The notes under the pieces were generated by a model that was not told where the DNA came from, made no database searches, and saw only the letters and a program-made list of their open reading frames with translations. From the NCBI GenBank assembly GCA_027592025.1, contig JAQCIQ010000001.1, positions 144,421 through 208,420 of the forward strand: DNA of 64,000 nucleotides, written 5' to 3'. Below, one piece after another: positions 63,276 through 64,000 of the stretch. The position numbers were made by a program, and so were the translations under genes. The stretch is from Bacteroidota bacterium (GTDB lineage: Bacteria > Bacteroidota > Bacteroidia > Flavobacteriales > Flavobacteriaceae). Within the stretch, counting starts at the first letter, position 1; each line of letters opens with the position of its first letter.

Positions 63276-63692
63276 ATGTCTAACAATGGTTCCTCAAAAA
63301 AAATAACAAGAGTTGACAAGGGAGTATCTTCTGACACTCGTTCCTCCTCAAGTCAATTTCAAATTACTCCCGAAAGCAAATCAAAGGCAACGAAATATCG
63401 ATTATTTGCTGCATTGTCTTGGTTTGTGGCAATTGCTTGCGAAGTCTATGCCATTTATCTGCTGACTAAAGTTCCAGTCCAAATGACTTGGTTGATCGTT
63501 TTTATCGCATTAGACTTAATTTTCGTTGTCATTGGATCTCTGTTATGGAAAAAGGCCAACCGTCTCAATCCAGCTTCTGAAAAGAATGGCTTTAAATTTT
63601 TTGTGCAAAATCAATTGGGGCTCATTATTGCTGTGATTGCTTTTTTGCCCATTGTAATTATGGTTTTTACCAACAAAAAATTTAACCGGTAA
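63276..63692 (+). CDS. Membrane protein, front part of a frameshifted gene
   Basis: 138 codons in this frame from ATG 63276 (63252 sits in a hairpin). Ser/Lys-rich cytosolic start, then helices near 45-62 (LFAALSWFVAIACEVYAIYLL), 70-88 (WLIVFIALDLIFVVIGSLL) and 112-130 (LGLIIAVIAFLPIVIMVF). The frame ends just after FTNKKFNR, in the middle of what continues in the +1 frame. Family not named, but the joined product resembles small multi-helix proteins ending in a Cys-rich cytosolic or exported tail. Uncertain whether the break is real. Confidence 0.7.
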   Translation: MSNNGSSKKITRVDKGVSSDTRSSSSQFQITPESKSKATKYRLFAALSWFVAIACEVYAIYLLTKVPVQMTWLIVFIALDLIFVVIGSLLWKKANRLNPASEKNGFKFFVQNQLGLIIAVIAFLPIVIMVFTNKKFNR

Positions 63693-64000
63693 ACAAAAAG
63701 GGATTGTCGGAGCAATAGCCGTGGTGGCGTTAATTGTAGCCTCACTATTTGGCATAGACTTCAACCCTCCTTCCATTGAACAATATGCCGAGCAAACAGA
63801 ACAGGTTAAATCTCTTAATAATGGCGTAGATTACGTCTATTGGACCAAGTCCGGAAAAAGTTACCACCTCTACTCTAGTTGCTCTTACATCAATTCTAAT
63901 AGAACTAATGAGATTTTTGAAGGTACGGTAGCCCAAGCAAGAGAACTCAAAAATATAACAGACTTGTGCAATCGATGTGAAAGTCGGGCTGTCAAATACA
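63658..64000 (+). pseudogene. Rear part of the frameshifted membrane protein, open at window edge
   Basis: The frame one base ahead is open from 63658 to the window end, without an ATG. Translation of the joined chain past the A6 tract at 63675-63680 reads FTNKNLTGKQKGIVGAIAVV, a smooth continuation: a fourth helix (GIVGAIAVVALIVASLFG), then a hydrophilic domain with YWTKSGKSYHLYSSCSYI and a Cys-x-x-Cys (LCNRCESRA), likely metal binding. One A fewer in the tract would restore a single ORF. Explained by sequencing error, a true mutation or programmed shifting. Confidence 0.65.

Overview
The window looks like a chromosomal segment of a Bacteroidota bacterium, probably marine and flavobacteria-like; genus cannot be read from it. 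Supporting signs: promoters of the Bacteroidota form (TTTG, 18-20 bp, TAnnTTTG) before all three tRNA genes and several protein genes; a type IX secretion C-terminal signal; bacillithiol (BshB1) and mevalonate (HMG-CoA synthase) genes; phylum-typical families (DUF4290, DUF6495, DUF2805, DUF2520, a ResB-CcsA fusion); and frequent TTG or poorly marked starts. There is no prophage, insertion sequence, CRISPR array or rRNA. Genes are packed tightly.

Layout. 1-6.3 kb: truncated lpdA, methionine gamma-lyase-like enzyme, NhaC antiporter, katG with a strong terminator. 6.5-12.9 kb: an envelope operon, dgkA-ftsK-lolA-lptF/G-ribBA. 13-20.6 kb: DegT aminotransferase, nitroreductase, TauE, tRNA-Ser, HMG-CoA synthase, rmuC, universal stress protein, PhoD-like phosphatase. 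20.7-24.7 kb: one giant secreted protein joining an FG-GAP/UnbV propeller, a vanadium-haloperoxidase domain and a T9SS tail. 24.8-31.6 kb: tRNA-His, bshB1, AsmA protein, ResB-CcsA. 31.7-34.5 kb: DUF2520, kdsC, maf and a lipoprotein. 34.6-38.2 kb: a photolyase operon (unknown 144-aa protein, DUF2805, SDR, TspO, SRPBCC, photolyase) behind a 12-bp inverted repeat. 38.2-46.4 kb: murA, DUF4290, DUF493, ATPase, recQ, fmt, HU, yqgE, class IV aminotransferase, START-like protein. 46.4-47.9 kb: an unusual tRNA-Met followed by a lone proteasome-fold gene framed by inverted repeats. 47.9-64 kb: isoaspartyl peptidase, hisS, DUF6495, rplI-rpsR-rpsF, CPA antiporter, orphan LytTR regulator, priA-yihY-nadC, rlmH, SIMPL protein, rdgB, CarboxypepD_reg protein, glycosyltransferase, haem-binding protein and a frameshifted membrane protein cut by the right edge.

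Best leads: (1) the proteasome-like Ntn-hydrolase cassette at 46.9-47.9 kb beside a tRNA-Met with a swapped 54-58 pair; (2) the propeller/haloperoxidase/T9SS fusion; (3) the photolyase operon, with a candidate operator, an unknown first gene and an SDR lacking its catalytic Tyr; (4) enzymes with changed key residues: RibBA without the cyclohydrolase Zn cysteines, MurA with Asp for the fosfomycin Cys, a LytTR receiver with Ser for Asp; (5) convergent genes that repeatedly overlap by exactly four bases.
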